Of a stretch of 64,000 bases of DNA, positions 1 to 9,493 are shown piece by piece; within the stretch, counting starts at the first letter, position 1; each line of letters opens with the position of its first letter. The stretch is from assembly GCA_014163555.1 (NCBI GenBank), contig JACJGO010000004.1, positions 62,001 to 126,000 of the forward strand, read 5' to 3'. Below the pieces are notes generated by a model. That model worked only from the letters and a program-made list of their open reading frames with translations. It made no database searches and was not told the DNA's origin. Source of the stretch: Flavisolibacter longurius. GTDB lineage: Bacteria; Bacteroidota; Bacteroidia; Chitinophagales; Chitinophagaceae. The translations under genes and the position numbers were made by a program.

Positions 1-160
1 TAGAAGCTACTTCAGGCAGTTGCTCACCAGCAGCCGCAGCATCAGTTACCGCTCTCAGATCACGGATGGCATTACGGGTAGTTTTGCCATAATAACGGTT
101 GCGTTCGCGGCGCTTAGCAGATTGACGTACATCTTTTTTTGTTGCCTTATGATTAGCCAT
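1..160 (-). CDS. rpsT: 30S ribosomal protein S20 (5' part, runs off the window)
   Basis: Reading the minus strand from the ATG at 158-160 gives MANHKATKKDVRQSAKRRER followed by a basic helix typical of bacterial S20 (MANxKSAxKRxRxxxxRRxRN). S20 is a primary binding protein of 16S rRNA in the small subunit. Only 53 codons are inside the window; the frame is open to base 1, so the C-terminal third is missing. It diverges from sucA, with a good promoter candidate at 183-213 on its own strand. Confidence 0.93.
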   Translation of the reverse strand, partial: MANHKATKKDVRQSAKRRERNRYYGKTTRNAIRDLRAVTDAAAAGEQLPEVAS

Positions 161-182
161 GTTCTTTTTGAATTTCGGAGGG

Positions 183-213
183 CAAATGTAGGGGAAAGAT
201 TTGAAAATACAGA
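183..213 (-). promoter_or_regulatory. Candidate Bacteroidota promoter for rpsT
   Basis: On the minus strand TACATTTG (183-190) matches the TAnnTTTG -7 box of Bacteroidota, and TCTG (210-213) lies 19 bases upstream where TTTG (-33) is expected. The implied start is about 20 bases upstream of the rpsT ATG. Confidence 0.55.
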
Positions 214-319
214 TTGATAAGGCCAAATTTTTTGTTAACTGAAGCCGCTTTGCGCCAATACCCACCTCTTTCAGAGGCGTTTACACGTTTTCGCTGCCAA
301 CTAATCCACGCTTCCGCGG

Positions 320-327
320 TATATTTG
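320..327 (+). promoter_or_regulatory. Candidate -7 box for sucA
   Basis: TATATTTG fits TAnnTTTG perfectly and lies 26 bases ahead of the sucA ATG. No convincing TTTG -33 box is found at the right distance, so the call rests on one element. Confidence 0.4.
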
Positions 328-353
328 CCCTCCCAATCCAAATTACTCCGCTC

Positions 354-3119
354 ATGAAGGATTTTTCGTACATCACGCATTCTCATCCGTCATATATCGA
401 AGGGCTTTACCAGGATTTTGTGAAAGATCCGGAAAGTGTTGACCCGGACTTCCGCCGCTTTTTCGAAGGCTTTGATTTTGCCCTTGCCAGTGGTAAGTCT
501 GCCAATGGTCATGCCGCCGCAGAAGTGGCTCAACCTGCCGGTGCCGCCACAACCGATGCCGGCCAATTGGTAAAGGAATTTTCCGTTTACCAGCTCATTC
601 AGGCTTACCGCACAAAGGGACACTTGGTGGCAGATACCAATCCCATTCGGAAGCGCAAGGACAGGGGCGCCAATCTTGACCTGAAATATTTTGGTCTTGA
701 CGAAGCCGACATGGGTAAAACGTTTGTGGCCGGTCGATTCATTGGCTCAGAAGGTGCAACCCTGCAACTGATTCTTGACAAGCTCAAATCGATTTATACA
801 AGCCATGTAGGTGTTGAATACGGTTATATTTTAAAACAAGACCGGCTTGAATGGCTGCAGAAAGAACTTGAAGCAAACTTGGGTGAACCTGTTTCGCTGG
901 AAAAGAGAAAGCGTATCCTGCAGAAGCTGAACCAGGGTGTGATCTTCGAAAAATTCCTGCATACAAAATACATCGGACAAAAGCGCTTTTCCCTGGAAGG
1001 TGGCGAAACAACGATCGCCGCGCTGGATTCCATTATTAATACAGGAGCGGAAGTTGGCGTGAAGGAAGTGGTGATTGGTATGGCCCACCGCGGCCGTCTG
1101 AACGTATTGGCCAACATTTTAGGAAAGACATACGAGCAGATCTTCAGTGAGTTTGAAGGCACGGCTATTCCCGATCAAACCATGGGCAGCGGTGATGTAA
1201 AATACCATCTTGGTTTTGCCTCGGAGGTGGAAACACCCGCCGGCAACAAAGTTCATCTGAAACTGGCACCCAACCCCTCTCACCTCGAAGCGGTTGACCC
1301 GGTGGTACTGGGTTTTTCACGGGCCAAAGCCGATTGTTTGTACGACTCCGAATTTGATGCGGTACTACCAATTCTTATTCATGGCGATGCTTCCGTTGCC
1401 GGACAGGGAGTTGTATATGAAATCATTCAAATGAGCAACCTGGATGGGTATTATACCGGTGGCACCATTCATTTTATCATCAATAACCAGATTGGCTTTA
1501 CAACGGATTTTGACGATGCCCGAAGCTCTGATTACAGCACCTCTGTAGCGGCCACTATCCAGGCACCGGTTCTCCATGTAAATGGCGATGACCCGGAAGC
1601 AGTGGTGAAATGTGTGGAGATGGCCACCCGCTACCGCCAGGAATTTAATTCGGATATTTTTATCGATATGGTTTGTTATCGCCGTCATGGTCACAACGAA
1701 GGCGATGATCCGAAATTTACGCAGCCGCAGTTGTATGCCGTCATCGACAAGCATTCCAATCCCCGCGAAACCTATGTTCAGTACTTGCTGGAGAACGGAA
1801 AGCCGGACGCCCAGCAACTGGCAAAGGACATGGAAAAGCAATTCTGGAGCGATTTGCAGGAGCGGCTGGATGAAGTAAAACAAAATCCGCTTCCGTATAC
1901 CTACCAGCAACCGGAATTGTGGTGGAAAAGCCTGCGTCGTGCAAACGAAGATGACTTCGACCAATCGCCCATCACGGCAGTTTCCGAAGAAAGCTTCCGC
2001 CAGCTTTTCAATGGATTGATGCAGTATCCTGATGGCTTTAAGCCACTGCGCAAGGTGGACAAAATTTTACAGGACAAAGTAAAATTGTTCGAGGGCGAAC
2101 AAAAAGTAGATTGGGCTACAGGCGAACTTTTGTCTTACGGCAGTTTGCTGGTAGAAAATAAAAATGTGCGTATGAGTGGGCAGGATGTCAAGCGGGGAAC
2201 CTTCTCGCATCGGCACGCTGTTATCTATGATGAAACCAACAACGAAGAATACAACCGCCTGAACCATTTTCAGGAGGGACAGGGAAAACTTCGTATCTAT
2301 AATTCGCTCCTGAGCGAGTTTGCGGTGCTTGGATTTGAATACGGGTATGCCATGGCAAACCCCAATAATCTTGTGATTTGGGAAGCGCAGTTTGGCGACT
2401 TTGCCAATGGCGCCCAGATTATCATCGACCAGTTTATCACCTCTGCAGAGCAGAAATGGCAGCGCATGAGCGGTGTGGTGATGCTGCTGCCGCACGGTTA
2501 CGAAGGGCAAGGCCCGGAGCACAGCAGTGCAAGGCTCGAACGCTTTTTACAACTTTGTGCCGAATTGAATATGGTAGTGACCAACATCACCACGTCAGCC
2601 AATTTCTTCCATGCACTGCGCCGCCAGATGACCTGGCCTTTCCGCAAGCCGCTGGTCAATTTTTCACCAAAAGCCAACCTGCGCCTGCCGGCAACCTATT
2701 CGCACATCAGTGAGTTTACGGGCAGCACCCGTTTCCTGGAAGTAATTGACGATAGCTTTGTAAAAAGCGCCGACGAGGTGAAGAAAGTGTTGTTCTGCAG
2801 CGGTAAGGTTTATTATGACCTGGCCGAACGCCAGCAAAAAGAATCCCGCACCGATGTGGCCATTGTTCGGGTAGAACAATTGTATCCTTTGCCCTACAAG
2901 CAACTGGAAGCCTTGTACCAGAAGTACAACAAGGCTACCTGGTTCTGGGTGCAGGAGGAGCCGCTGAACATGGGTGCCGCCAGCTTTATGCAAATGAACC
3001 TGAAAAGTATCAACTACGGCATTATCAGCCGGCAACCCGGTGCCGCAACCGCTACCGGTTACAGCAAAGTGCATGCACAGGAGCAGGCAGAGATTGTGGA
3101 AACTGCTTTTACCATTTAA
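354..3119 (+). CDS. sucA: 2-oxoglutarate dehydrogenase E1 component
   Basis: Thiamine-diphosphate-dependent E1 subunit that decarboxylates 2-oxoglutarate and passes the succinyl group to lipoyl-E2 in the TCA cycle. At 921 residues it has the full family length. The N-terminus carries the E2-binding segment (PSYIEGLYQDF near residue 12, ending in FFEGFD). GMAHRGRLNVL (H245) and HGDASVAGQG (343-351) followed by NNQIGFTT (377-384) form the ThDP/Mg site. PHGYEGQGPEHSSAR (713-727) is the conserved transketolase-pyrimidine segment. sucB follows 116 bases downstream, but a terminator lies between the two, so they may be only partly co-transcribed. Confidence 0.97.
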   Translation: MKDFSYITHSHPSYIEGLYQDFVKDPESVDPDFRRFFEGFDFALASGKSANGHAAAEVAQPAGAATTDAGQLVKEFSVYQLIQAYRTKGHLVADTNPIRKRKDRGANLDLKYFGLDEADMGKTFVAGRFIGSEGATLQLILDKLKSIYTSHVGVEYGYILKQDRLEWLQKELEANLGEPVSLEKRKRILQKLNQGVIFEKFLHTKYIGQKRFSLEGGETTIAALDSIINTGAEVGVKEVVIGMAHRGRLNVLANILGKTYEQIFSEFEGTAIPDQTMGSGDVKYHLGFASEVETPAGNKVHLKLAPNPSHLEAVDPVVLGFSRAKADCLYDSEFDAVLPILIHGDASVAGQGVVYEIIQMSNLDGYYTGGTIHFIINNQIGFTTDFDDARSSDYSTSVAATIQAPVLHVNGDDPEAVVKCVEMATRYRQEFNSDIFIDMVCYRRHGHNEGDDPKFTQPQLYAVIDKHSNPRETYVQYLLENGKPDAQQLAKDMEKQFWSDLQERLDEVKQNPLPYTYQQPELWWKSLRRANEDDFDQSPITAVSEESFRQLFNGLMQYPDGFKPLRKVDKILQDKVKLFEGEQKVDWATGELLSYGSLLVENKNVRMSGQDVKRGTFSHRHAVIYDETNNEEYNRLNHFQEGQGKLRIYNSLLSEFAVLGFEYGYAMANPNNLVIWEAQFGDFANGAQIIIDQFITSAEQKWQRMSGVVMLLPHGYEGQGPEHSSARLERFLQLCAELNMVVTNITTSANFFHALRRQMTWPFRKPLVNFSPKANLRLPATYSHISEFTGSTRFLEVIDDSFVKSADEVKKVLFCSGKVYYDLAERQQKESRTDVAIVRVEQLYPLPYKQLEALYQKYNKATWFWVQEEPLNMGAASFMQMNLKSINYGIISRQPGAATATGYSKVHAQEQAEIVETAFTI

Positions 3120-3138
3120 ATCACCGGTTTTTATACTA

Positions 3139-3174
3139 CAGAAAAGAGGCTTTCAATGGCCTCTTTTCTGTTTC
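3139..3174 (+). terminator. Terminator between sucA and sucB
   Basis: A 12-bp perfect stem, CAGAAAAGAGGC (3139-3150) with GCCTCTTTTCTG (3159-3170), has an 8-base loop and is followed by TTTC. The T-tract is short, so termination may be partial and set the E1:E2 ratio. Confidence 0.65.
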
Positions 3175-3235
3175 AGGATTTACCTGTTTATGGTAAGTCA
3201 TTTTATCCGAAATTTGCGCCACCTAGAATATTGTT

Positions 3236-4471
3236 ATGATAGAAATCAAAGTCCCCACCGTAGGCGAATCCATAAATGAAGTCACACTGGTAAAATGGTT
3301 GAAGAATGATGGTGAGTATGTAGAGCGAGACGAAGTGATTGCAGAACTGGAAAGCGAAAAAGCAACCTTTGAACTGAACGCTGAACAGGCTGGTGTACTG
3401 AAAACAGTAGGCAAAGAAGGCGATACGTTGAATATAGGCGATACGGTAGCACAGATTGACGAAACCGCAGCAAAGCCGGAAGGAAGTTCTCAGCCAGAAG
3501 TTCAAAGTTCAAATCCGGCTGAATCGAAAAAAGAAGAAACCAAGCCTGCAGAACAACCCAAAACGCAGGAAGCCAAACCGCAAACTGATGTAAAAGCAAC
3601 GCCGGTAGCGTCGGCTATCATCGCCGATAAAAAAGTTGATCCGAAGGCCATTCAACCCAGCGGGTACAATGGAAAAATCCTAAAAGAAGATGTGCTGAGC
3701 GCATTGGAAAATCCCGGCCGCAAACCCGGACAGGAACTTTTCAGCCGCGGTGAAGACCGGCAGAAGATGAGCAACCTTCGCAAAACCGTCAGCCGTCGCC
3801 TGGTGGAAGCCAAGAATACAACCGCCATGTTGACGACGTTTAACGAAGTAGACATGAGCCGCATCATGGCCATCCGTGCTGCCAACAAGGACAAGTTCAA
3901 GGAAAAGCATGGGGTGAACCTTGGCTTTATGTCCTTCTTTGCCAAGGCAGTTTGTTATGCATTACAGGAATGGCCGGCCGTAAACGCCTACATCGACGGC
4001 GACAATATTATTTATCATAATTACTGCGATATCTCTATCGCCGTTTCGGCGCCAAAAGGTTTAGTGGTTCCCGTGATCCGAAATGCCGAAAGCCTGAGCA
4101 TGCAGGAGATTGAAAAGAAAGTGGTGGAACTGGCTACCAAAGCCCGCGACAACAAATTGAGCATGGAAGAAATGCAGGGCGGAACCTTTACTATCACTAA
4201 TGGTGGTGTGTTTGGTTCGCTAATGAGTACTCCTATTATCAACATTCCGCAATCGGCTATTTTGGGGATGCACAAAATCCAGGAGCGTCCGGTGGTGATT
4301 GACGGCCAGATTGTTGCCCGCCCCATGATGTATGTAGCCCTTAGTTACGATCACCGCATCATTGACGGCCGCGAGTCAGTTTCTTTCTTAGTAAGGGTGA
4401 AGGAACTCCTGGAAAATCCAGAATTGCTGCTTTTCGGAAAAGATCCGCTAAAAACTTTGCTCGAGATATAA
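3236..4471 (+). CDS. sucB: 2-oxoglutarate dehydrogenase E2, dihydrolipoyllysine succinyltransferase
   Basis: Core acyltransferase of the 2-oxoglutarate dehydrogenase complex, 411 residues. Domains in order: one lipoyl domain (1-80) with the lipoylated lysine K42 in [11 protein letters not shown]; a Lys/Glu/Pro-rich linker (about 83-120); a short E3/E1-binding domain (about 121-157, ending [12 protein letters not shown]); the catalytic domain from about 175 with the active-site HxxxD in [12 protein letters not shown] (H373, D377). A single lipoyl domain plus this catalytic motif and the adjacent sucA identify it as the succinyl rather than the acetyl enzyme. No E3 (lpd) gene is nearby. Confidence 0.96.
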   Translation: MIEIKVPTVGESINEVTLVKWLKNDGEYVERDEVIAELESEKATFELNAEQAGVLKTVGKEGDTLNIGDTVAQIDETAAKPEGSSQPEVQSSNPAESKKEETKPAEQPKTQEAKPQTDVKATPVASAIIADKKVDPKAIQPSGYNGKILKEDVLSALENPGRKPGQELFSRGEDRQKMSNLRKTVSRRLVEAKNTTAMLTTFNEVDMSRIMAIRAANKDKFKEKHGVNLGFMSFFAKAVCYALQEWPAVNAYIDGDNIIYHNYCDISIAVSAPKGLVVPVIRNAESLSMQEIEKKVVELATKARDNKLSMEEMQGGTFTITNGGVFGSLMSTPIINIPQSAILGMHKIQERPVVIDGQIVARPMMYVALSYDHRIIDGRESVSFLVRVKELLENPELLLFGKDPLKTLLEI

Positions 4472-4531
4472 GAATTGGTAGGTTGAAACGTTAAATAAAA
4501 TAAGATTAACTTACTATCTGAATACTTTACA

Positions 4532-5401
4532 ATGAGAAAACTATTGATTGCTTTAAGCGCAGTGATGCTGGTAACAGTTGCCTGCCAAAAAGAAGCAAGC
4601 CTTGAAAATCCCGATCCCACAACAGGCGGCGGAGGCGGAAACACTCCTACCGGACAGCTAACCAGAATGGTGCTGGTTACCCCAACGGATTCTTTGGCAT
4701 ATAATCTTTTTTATGATGCTGCCGGCCGCCTTATTTTTATCGATGCGTCTGCTATCAGCTATACGGAGCAAGTTCGTTTTAAACGGAACGCAAGCGGAAT
4801 CATAGAGCAAATTGTATTGAAGAATTCCGGGCTACAAAGCGCAAATATTGACAGCGTCGTAACCCGTTATTACTACAATACAGCAAAAAGTCGTTACGAA
4901 TACGGAATATTTGAACTTGATATATTGGGAGCAACCTATATCGATAGTACTGAATTTGTTTACAATACGGCTGGTAACCTGACCAGCAGAATCAGTCATG
5001 CGGGTGGAACAGGGACACAATTTGAACCTGCCGCCATGCTGGAATACACCCAAGCCGGTGCAAATCTGAACAGCGTAAAATCTTATAGCTATTCTGGTTC
5101 TGATTGGGATATAGATTATACAATTAACTATTCATTTGATAGTAAAATAAACCCATTGCGACTGGGCATTGAAACCTTATTAATTGATCCATACATTTCA
5201 CCTGCTTTTGGATTGAATAGCTCCATTTATTTTGGCGCCAATAATGCTACAGTTATCGATTATATTGATCCGGTTGATCCGGGTGAGAACTACAAGATAA
5301 CAACAACCTATTCTTATAATAGTGTTGATAAACCAGCGGGTGCCACTGCAGTAGAATCTCCTGGAAACTTGAGTTCCTCTTGGCGTTTTTATTACAGGTA
5401 A
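4532..5401 (+). CDS. Lipoprotein of unknown function (RHS/YD-like strands)
   Basis: The 289-residue product starts with a lipoprotein signal (MRKLLIALSAVMLVTVAC; lipid-attached Cys18), then a Gly-rich tether (about residues 33-40). The body has recurrent short beta segments such as LFYDAAGRLIFID and FVYNTAGNLTSRI, like the YD/RHS-type strands found in many Bacteroidota outer-membrane lipoproteins. No catalytic motif is visible. It begins 60 bases after sucB but is unrelated to the TCA cycle; it may simply share the transcript. It ends at a strong terminator. Confidence 0.8.
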   Translation: MRKLLIALSAVMLVTVACQKEASLENPDPTTGGGGGNTPTGQLTRMVLVTPTDSLAYNLFYDAAGRLIFIDASAISYTEQVRFKRNASGIIEQIVLKNSGLQSANIDSVVTRYYYNTAKSRYEYGIFELDILGATYIDSTEFVYNTAGNLTSRISHAGGTGTQFEPAAMLEYTQAGANLNSVKSYSYSGSDWDIDYTINYSFDSKINPLRLGIETLLIDPYISPAFGLNSSIYFGANNATVIDYIDPVDPGENYKITTTYSYNSVDKPAGATAVESPGNLSSSWRFYYR

Positions 5402-5421
5402 CTTATTTATATTTTTTTGGC

Positions 5422-5452
5422 AAGGTGACTGTTTCCGGTCACCTTTTATTTT
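5422..5452 (+). terminator. Rho-independent terminator
   Basis: AAGGTGAC (5422-5429) pairs perfectly with GTCACCTT (5438-5445) around an 8-base loop and is followed by a TTATTTT tract, 20 bases after the lipoprotein stop codon. Confidence 0.75.
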
Positions 5453-5458
5453 GCGGTC

Positions 5459-6607
5459 TTGGAACATTTCAATGCATCCTTACTTTCATCCTTACGAATC
5501 ATTAACGATTACAATGGTACTATGCCCTTTGCCACCTGGCTGAAAACCTATTTCAAGAACCATAAAAAATTCGGCTCAAAAGACCGCAAACGGGTGGCCG
5601 ACCTTTGTTTTTGTTATTTCCGGTTGGGCCATGCGTTGAAACAATTTTCCTTGGAGGCCCGCATCTTAGCCGGGCAGTTTCTTTGCCATCCGAACAGCAG
5701 TTTAGTGGCGTCAGTCAAACCGGAATGGGAAACGATGATGCATGCTTCGCCGGAAGAAAAGCTGGCTTTCCTGGATACCCCAGCGATTCAACAACTTTTT
5801 CCCTTTCCGGACAGAATAAGCCCTCAAATTGATAAGCAAGCTTTTGTTCTTTCATTTTTGCAGCAACCTGATATGTTTCTCCGCTTGCGGCCGGGAAAAG
5901 AAAAAATCGTTGTTGATAAATTAAAAGACGCGGCAGTGCCGTACCTGCAGGAAGGAGCCTGCATTCGGTTGGCTTCGGGAACAAAAGCAGACGAAATCCT
6001 GCGCATGGATGAAGAGGCCGTAGTTCAGGACATCAGTTCGCAACAGGTGCTGGAACCCTTAAGGGCACATCTTACCAAAAAGCAGTTTTCGGCCTGGGAT
6101 TGTTGTGCGGCCAGCGGGGGCAAAACCATATTACTGCACGATGCCTATCCCAAAGCAAGTCTAACGGTTTCAGATATACGGGAAAGTATTATCCTGAACC
6201 TTCGCAACCGGCTAAAGCGTGCCGGCATCACAAACTACCGATCCTTTGTGGCGGATGTTTCTTCACCACCGTTTTCCCTTTCGCAGCAGTTTGATGTTAT
6301 CCTTTGTGACGCACCCTGTAGTGGTTCGGGTACCTGGGGACGAACCCCGGAGCAATTAGTTTATTTCAAAAGGGAGAAGATTGCACATTATGCAAGCCTG
6401 CAACATAGCATTGCGGTCAATGCCAGCCGCCACCTGAAAAAGGGCGGATTTTTCCTTTACATTACCTGTTCGGTACTGGTGGATGAAAATGAAGAGATAA
6501 CAGAGCGCCTTTCACAAACCACGGCCCTGCAGCTTCTTTCGCAACAGTATTTTAAAGGCTACGATAAAAGGGGAGATACGCTTTTTGCAGCCCTGTTTAC
6601 AGTTTGA
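5459..6607 (+). CDS. RsmB/NOP-family 16S rRNA (cytosine-C5) methyltransferase
   Basis: SAM-dependent RNA m5C methyltransferase of the RsmB/NOL1/NOP2 family. SAM motif I is DCCAASGGKT (from D214; AAS where AAPGGKT is usual). Motif IV DAPCSGSG holds C287, and motif VI YITCS holds C337: the two cysteines used for base release and nucleophilic attack. The N-terminal 130 residues look like the NusB-like RNA-binding domain (SKDRKRVADLCFCYFRLG). I use the TTG at 5459 because the conserved helix NASLLSSLRIINDYNG precedes the first ATG (5522); ATG 5522 remains possible. The 3' end overlaps the convergent subtilase gene by 11 bases. Confidence 0.88.
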   Translation: MEHFNASLLSSLRIINDYNGTMPFATWLKTYFKNHKKFGSKDRKRVADLCFCYFRLGHALKQFSLEARILAGQFLCHPNSSLVASVKPEWETMMHASPEEKLAFLDTPAIQQLFPFPDRISPQIDKQAFVLSFLQQPDMFLRLRPGKEKIVVDKLKDAAVPYLQEGACIRLASGTKADEILRMDEEAVVQDISSQQVLEPLRAHLTKKQFSAWDCCAASGGKTILLHDAYPKASLTVSDIRESIILNLRNRLKRAGITNYRSFVADVSSPPFSLSQQFDVILCDAPCSGSGTWGRTPEQLVYFKREKIAHYASLQHSIAVNASRHLKKGGFFLYITCSVLVDENEEITERLSQTTALQLLSQQYFKGYDKRGDTLFAALFTV

Positions 6608-8582
6608 TAAATTCTTTTGTGGTCAGCCGGATTTTGTCTTTAAAAACCTCGAGGTAATAGGTTCCTTTTGCCAGGTGCGAAACGGGAAAATCAAAGGTTT
6701 CTGTACCGGGTAGTTTGCTTTGTTTTTCTACCAGCAAAATACGGCCTTTATTGTCTGTTATCCGGAAGCTGAGGGCGGGTACCGCGTAAGGTGTAGACAT
6801 GCGCAGGGTTAGTTTGTTGTGTGCCGGGTTGGGCATCAGCGTGTATTCTTCACTGGTCAGGGGCACATTGATCACCGGCGTGGTCGTGCAGGTAGCAGCC
6901 AGCGAAACTGAAACCGTATCGATATAATCTGCCGTGGTGCTGGCGGCGGCCGTATCAATCACCTGACGGATACGATAGGTAATGGTACCGGCTTGTATGT
7001 TGAGTAAACTGTCAGCAAACTGATACGATTGTGTACTGAAGGTTATTCCTTTTGCCGCCTGCTCGCCGATTTTCGAAAACGCCGCTTCTCCGGGAGCCTT
7101 TCTTTCTATCGCGAAGCTCATTCCCTGGATGTCTTTGCTGGTCCATGAAATTGTGTTTTTGCAGGAAGTTGCTGAAATGCTGGTAGTGGCAACTTCCTTC
7201 AATAGGATCAAAACAGCTTTTTTCATATCCGGGATGCCATAACCTATGCGGTTGTCGGGAGCTGTAAATTGATTGCCTGCCTGCCTAAGGGTTCGAATGA
7301 TCTGCATGTTGTTGACCTCCGGAAATCCTTGCCACAGACACGTAGCCAGACCGGCCATATTGGGACAGGCAAAAGAAGTTCCGTTATTGGTTCCAATCGT
7401 GTTTCCGGTTGTTTGTACAACCGTGGCCACACCTACAGAAGCAACATCCGGTTTTACTTGCCCGTCTGAAGAAGGCCCATAACTCGAAAAGCCGCCTGGT
7501 TGCCCGTTACTGTTAACGGCACCAACCGCCAAAACACTATCAGCATCCGCCGGAGTTGCCAGGTATTTAAACGGTTCGTTCCCCTGGTTGCCGGCTGCAT
7601 TCACTACCAGCAAGCCTTTTTTGGCAGCCATGTCAGCACCTCTTGCCGCAATGGTGGTGTTCCCATTCAGCTGTGCGTAGGTATGATTAAACTGCGGATC
7701 GCTCATGCCATCCGAATAGCCCAGCGAAGAAGAAATGACATCACCGCCGCTGCTGTCCACCCGTTCAGCACCACATACCCAGTTGTGTTCTTCTATAGGG
7801 TATTCTGTAGCAGCATCTTCGGTGCGGAACAGATAAAAGCCCGCCTTCGGGGCGGTACCCACAAATTGCGAGGGAATATTGGCTGCGATAACGGATAGAC
7901 ATTGCATGCCATGCGAATTGTCTTCGCTGACACTGGTTTCCTTTGCCACAAAATCATACGTGCCCAGTACCTGGCCGTTTTGATTGATGCTGTCAAAAGC
8001 TTGCAGGGAATTGTACCGGAAAAAACCGGCATCCAGCATACCGATCACCATGCCTTGTCCACGAAGACCAATATTGTGCAGGAACTGCCCATTGTGAAGG
8101 GCAATCTGCGGCAAAGAGGAGCCGTAGTCATAAGCATCTGCGGTTAATTTAAACACCCTTTTTTTCGAACGTTTATTTTTTATAGCTATCGACTGGATTC
8201 CTTTGCCGCTTTCTGCCTTACGGGCTGCAATGGGAGCAGCCGTTTCTACAAATGAAAACGTTCGGATCTTGGCCAATGCGACTGCATCCGAGGTTTGAAT
8301 GGAAACCTGGTTCAGCCATTTGGATACATTCAGGATGGTAATATTGCCTGCCAACTGTACACTGTCGAGATAGCGGGGGGTAACTGGCAAATCGATACTG
8401 TCGATAGCGATGCCATGCCGGGTTCTGCGCTCAATAGCCCGGGGCGATAAATAGGCTTCCGGGTTTGAAAAGGTATAGGGAGTGGTTGCCTTGTTTTTGA
8501 AGGTAATGATGTACCGGCTAAGCGTTTGCGCTTCACTGTTCGCGGCAAAAAATAAGAGCAGGCATCCAATCAGTTTTTTCAT
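6597..8582 (-). CDS. Secreted S8 (subtilisin-like) serine protease with T9SS sorting domain
   Basis: 661 residues. Signal peptide MKKLIGCLLLFFAANSEAQ; propeptide-like region to about 150; S8 catalytic domain with the triad D184 (GMLDAGF), H224 (DNSHGMQ) and S403 (GTSFACPNMAG) and oxyanion N332 (AAGNQGN). A linker of Ig-like strands follows, then a C-terminal type-A sorting domain (YTLMPNPAHNKLTLRM...LAKGTYYLEVF...FIKL) that directs export through the type IX system and surface anchoring. The gene starts two bases after the stop of the upstream lipoprotein gene, so the two form a tight operon. Likely role: extracellular or cell-surface proteolysis. Confidence 0.93.
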   Translation of the reverse strand: MKKLIGCLLLFFAANSEAQTLSRYIITFKNKATTPYTFSNPEAYLSPRAIERRTRHGIAIDSIDLPVTPRYLDSVQLAGNITILNVSKWLNQVSIQTSDAVALAKIRTFSFVETAAPIAARKAESGKGIQSIAIKNKRSKKRVFKLTADAYDYGSSLPQIALHNGQFLHNIGLRGQGMVIGMLDAGFFRYNSLQAFDSINQNGQVLGTYDFVAKETSVSEDNSHGMQCLSVIAANIPSQFVGTAPKAGFYLFRTEDAATEYPIEEHNWVCGAERVDSSGGDVISSSLGYSDGMSDPQFNHTYAQLNGNTTIAARGADMAAKKGLLVVNAAGNQGNEPFKYLATPADADSVLAVGAVNSNGQPGGFSSYGPSSDGQVKPDVASVGVATVVQTTGNTIGTNNGTSFACPNMAGLATCLWQGFPEVNNMQIIRTLRQAGNQFTAPDNRIGYGIPDMKKAVLILLKEVATTSISATSCKNTISWTSKDIQGMSFAIERKAPGEAAFSKIGEQAAKGITFSTQSYQFADSLLNIQAGTITYRIRQVIDTAAASTTADYIDTVSVSLAATCTTTPVINVPLTSEEYTLMPNPAHNKLTLRMSTPYAVPALSFRITDNKGRILLVEKQSKLPGTETFDFPVSHLAKGTYYLEVFKDKIRLTTKEFIKL

Positions 8583-8584
8583 GG

Positions 8585-9355
8585 CTAGTTATGCTCGATC
8601 ATGGATCGTTTTACGCCGAAACCGGTGCGGTAACCACTGTTGCCACCGGGGTTTGGCTGGTATTCCCACATGGTCACCTCTTCAAACACAAGACCAATAC
8701 CTTTGGCATATTGTGCCTTTGCGAAATTGATAAAACCATAGGCCCCGGGAAGATCCACCGGCGCATTGGCGCTTTCGTTGATCTGTTCAACGGAGATGAC
8801 ATCGTCGATAGTGTGCCCGTTTAGGTTGATGGTCTCGCCGGTGTTGGTGTAGGTATAATCCCAGTCGGCCATGTTATCATCATTGCTAAAGGCAAACGTA
8901 CCGGTATAAGGTTCATCCGGGAGAAAGCGGTTGCCTTTCCAGGTACCTTCCGCTTTTACCGGTGCGGCCAGTCGTACAAAACGAAGATTGTTCTCAATCA
9001 CTTCCACCGAATTGCGTTGCGGGATGATGGCAAATGTTCCGGCAGGCGCCCAGGGGCCGGTGCCGTTGGCAGCCCGCAGGGACCGGAAAACGCGATAAGC
9101 CTTCCTGCCTTCACCATCGGTAAATTCAGCATCCACCTCGTGTTTTTCCTGGTAAGAACGCAGTTCCACCGAGGTACCGAAGTTGGTGAAAACAGTGGAG
9201 TCAAGTTGGTAAATAATGTATTTGCCGGTTTGTGTTGGCAGGTAGTCGGAGAGTGGTTCTACACTCAATTCTTCCGTTTCTTTTTTACAGCCCATGCAGG
9301 CAACAGCAAATAGCAGGGGAAAAAAGAGGAATCTTGTCAAAGTAACAGTCTTCAT
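8585..9355 (-). CDS. Lipoprotein of unknown function, co-transcribed with the subtilase
   Basis: About 256 residues from the ATG at 9353-9355. The lipobox (FAVACMGC) gives a processed Cys near residue 23. The body reads as a beta-rich outer-membrane lipoprotein (YLPTQTGKYIIYQLDSTVF near the start). An upstream in-frame codon would add ten residues, but starting with MKTVTLTRF gives a proper signal sequence. The stop is two bases before the subtilase start, hence translational coupling; it may be an accessory or inhibitor of that protease, which is inference only. Confidence 0.8.
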   Translation of the reverse strand: MKTVTLTRFLFFPLLFAVACMGCKKETEELSVEPLSDYLPTQTGKYIIYQLDSTVFTNFGTSVELRSYQEKHEVDAEFTDGEGRKAYRVFRSLRAANGTGPWAPAGTFAIIPQRNSVEVIENNLRFVRLAAPVKAEGTWKGNRFLPDEPYTGTFAFSNDDNMADWDYTYTNTGETINLNGHTIDDVISVEQINESANAPVDLPGAYGFINFAKAQYAKGIGLVFEEVTMWEYQPNPGGNSGYRTGFGVKRSMIEHN

Positions 9356-9384
9356 GGAAATTGGTTGCTTTTTGGCGAACGGCA

Positions 9385-9415
9385 CTAAAGTAGCAAAAAT
9401 GTTCAGGAATTAAAA
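9385..9415 (-). promoter_or_regulatory. Candidate promoter for lipoprotein-subtilase operon
   Basis: On the minus strand TACTTTAG (9385-9392) is one mismatch from TAnnTTTG, with TTTT 19 bases upstream in the -33 place. It lies between the repeat arms at 9415-9493 and the lipoprotein ATG. Confidence 0.35.
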
Positions 9416-9493
9416 GGATGATAGATGACAGATGGCGGATGAAAGCGGAAAAAATCTTCACTCTCATCTGTCACCCATCATCTGCCATCTATT
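9415..9493. repeat. Facing imperfect repeat arms, GATGACAG family
   Basis: Left arm 9418-9450 is built of GATGA/AGATGG units (AGATGACAGATGGCGGATGA at 9423-9442); the right arm 9461-9493 is its imperfect reverse complement. The right arm contains the mnmA stop codon (cta, 9489-9491). The same 20-base core recurs with one mismatch downstream of rpsK at 37587-37606. Confidence 0.75.

Noticed and set aside
1365-1964. 199-residue minus-strand open frame
   Set aside because: Lies wholly within sucA on the opposite strand; sucA motifs cover this region.
3139-3174. Possible small RNA between sucA and sucB
   Set aside because: The hairpin is adequately explained as a terminator; no separate promoter is seen in the remaining 60 bases.
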